Shown: positions 5,038 to 5,624 of the stretch, one piece after another | Layout of the letters: every line of letters starts with the position of its first letter | Numbering within the stretch: position 1 is the stretch's first letter | NCBI GenBank assembly: GCA_016297405.1 | Contig: JAEDGP010000102.1 | Coordinates: 1 to 5,624 of the forward strand | Origin: Treponema sp. | GTDB taxonomy: Bacteria > Spirochaetota > Spirochaetia > Treponematales > Treponemataceae | Length of the DNA: 5,624 bases | Direction of reading: 5' to 3' | Program-made: the position numbers and the translations under genes | Notes under the pieces: model-generated | What the model was told of the DNA's origin: nothing | The model's input: only the letters and a program-made list of their open reading frames with translations | The model's database searches: none

Positions 5038-5075
5038 TTACAAAAAAAGTTGCAACGTTGCAACTTATTTTGTAA
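5038..5075. terminator. Long near-perfect palindrome, probable bidirectional terminator
   Basis: The 20 bases 5047-5066 are a perfect palindrome centred between 5056 and 5057 (arms AAGTTGCAAC and GTTGCAACTT). After one A-A mismatch (5046/5067), eight more pairs follow (TTACAAAA at 5038-5045 with TTTTGTAA at 5068-5075). As RNA this gives a long stem with a tiny loop and a T-rich 3' side, starting right after the TGA of the preceding gene. It reads the same on both strands, so an operator for a dimeric regulator is an alternative. Confidence 0.65.
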
Positions 5076-5102
5076 ACTGAAATTATGGAGGATCAGTAAG
5101 AT

Positions 5103-5492
5103 ATGGATGAAATGACATATGAAGAATTTCAGGAACTTATGCAGAAAATGGAAGAAAATCCATTGTTTAAGGCTTCTGAATCATTGCACAAATACTATCA
5201 GTTCAGACAGTTTGATGAAAACGGCAAATTGATGGAGGGACAGATCGTAAGAATTGAAGATGCAAAGGGGACAATTTCTGGAGAGCCTGGTTTTGATCAA
5301 TCCACAAGTCGTCCTGTTATTTACAACTTTACCAATGGCTGCCTTAATTCAGATGGCGATAATCCTGCCATCCAATACGAAGGGCATTATGAAATATGGA
5401 GAATGGGTATCATTGAAAAAGTTTGGGCCAAAGGTGGAAAAATTATCGAATACTGGGAAGATGGCGTACCAGTTAAGGTGGACCGATTCTAG
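5103..5492 (+). CDS. Acidic repeat protein with W-x-x-G and D-N-P-A motifs (MORN-like), second copy
   Basis: This 129-residue protein is related to the gene before it. The matching parts are GDNPAIQYEGHYEIWRMGIIEKVW (85-108) against the GPA/HW-N-G unit, and EYWEDGVPVK (116-125) against EWWEDGKLMK. It adds an N-terminal acidic helix (TYEEFQELMQKMEENP, 5-20) that the first copy lacks. The repeats are more worn here: the histidine after the G-K-L turn is missing. GGAGGA at 5087-5092 lies ten bases before the ATG, rather far but the best site available. The palindrome separates it from the upstream gene, so it may have its own promoter. Function unknown. The gene stops exactly at the edge of the transposase remnant, in the same frame, so its original C-terminus may have been changed by that insertion. 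Confidence 0.7.
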   Translation: MDEMTYEEFQELMQKMEENPLFKASESLHKYYQFRQFDENGKLMEGQIVRIEDAKGTISGEPGFDQSTSRPVIYNFTNGCLNSDGDNPAIQYEGHYEIWRMGIIEKVWAKGGKIIEYWEDGVPVKVDRF

Positions 5493-5624
5493 TTTTTACC
5501 TCTTTCATTGAAGTCACATTACGTAAGTACAGTAGGCTTGAATGAAGCTACAATTGCGAAATATATCCGTGAACAGGAAGCCCACGATATAGCGATGGAT
5601 AAACTTACTGAAAAAGAATACGAA
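5493..5624 (+). pseudogene. C-terminal fragment of an IS200/IS605-family Y1 transposase (TnpA)
   Basis: The frame following the TAG at 5490-5492 is open to the window edge and reads ...HYVSTVGLNEATIAKYIREQ and onward to KEYE. This matches the end of IS200-type TnpA, where a Y-Y/F-V-x-T-V-G strand precedes the helix I-x-x-Y-I-x-x-Q that carries the catalytic tyrosine (here Y at 5562-5564). The N-terminal part with the H-U-H metal-binding motif is absent: similarity fades upstream of about 5514, where the preceding gene begins. No start codon with a ribosome binding site is present. I read it as a 5'-truncated insertion-sequence remnant; it continues to the right of the window. Recognition is from the motif alone. 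Confidence 0.6.

Noticed and set aside
5254..5511. Second + strand frame overlapping the 5103-5492 gene
   Set aside because: It has no ribosome binding site and no motif, while the overlapping frame has the W-x-x-G repeats.

Overview
The window looks like one end of an integrated, or integration-competent, plasmid-like mobile element in an A+T-rich bacterium with strong Shine-Dalgarno sites. All genes I accept are on the + strand and tightly packed. The host cannot be fixed from this sequence. The protein style suggests a host-associated anaerobe, either a spirochaete such as Treponema or a low-GC Firmicute; this is an impression, not a demonstration.

The left edge (1-54) is the complement of the D-loop, anticodon arm, variable arm and T-loop start of a tRNA-Leu with anticodon CAG. 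The 5' part of the tRNA is missing and is replaced by three head-to-tail 13-bp repeats (55-93). This is what the far attachment site of a tRNA-integrating element looks like, with possible integrase arm sites beside it. Positions 94-293 encode no convincing protein. They hold three consecutive hairpins, each followed by a T-rich tract, and the loops of the first two are complementary over 8 nt. The third hairpin ends just before the parA ribosome binding site.

From 294 to 3855 there is a maintenance and replication block: parA, parB, a small helical protein, a winged-helix replication-initiator-like protein, and an SSB. Several of these genes overlap by 1-7 nt, as in an operon. The initiator gene contains five identical copies of a 15-bp palindrome, translated in all three reading frames and followed by a 36-bp stretch that is almost pure A+T. 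This is the best candidate for the element's replication origin.

From 3951 to 4731 come a small two-helix membrane protein, a second and divergent SSB-like OB-fold protein, and an unrecognised helical protein. From 4747 to 5492 two related acidic proteins carry W-x-x-G / D-G-P-A type repeats. They are separated by a long, nearly perfect palindrome that probably acts as a terminator. The right edge (5493-5624) is the C-terminal part of an IS200/IS605-family Y1 transposase without its N-terminal half, most likely an insertion-sequence remnant.

Taken together, ParA/ParB would partition the element, the initiator and embedded repeats would start replication, and the SSBs would protect single-stranded DNA during replication or conjugative transfer. 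No integrase, relaxase or conjugation gene lies in the window.
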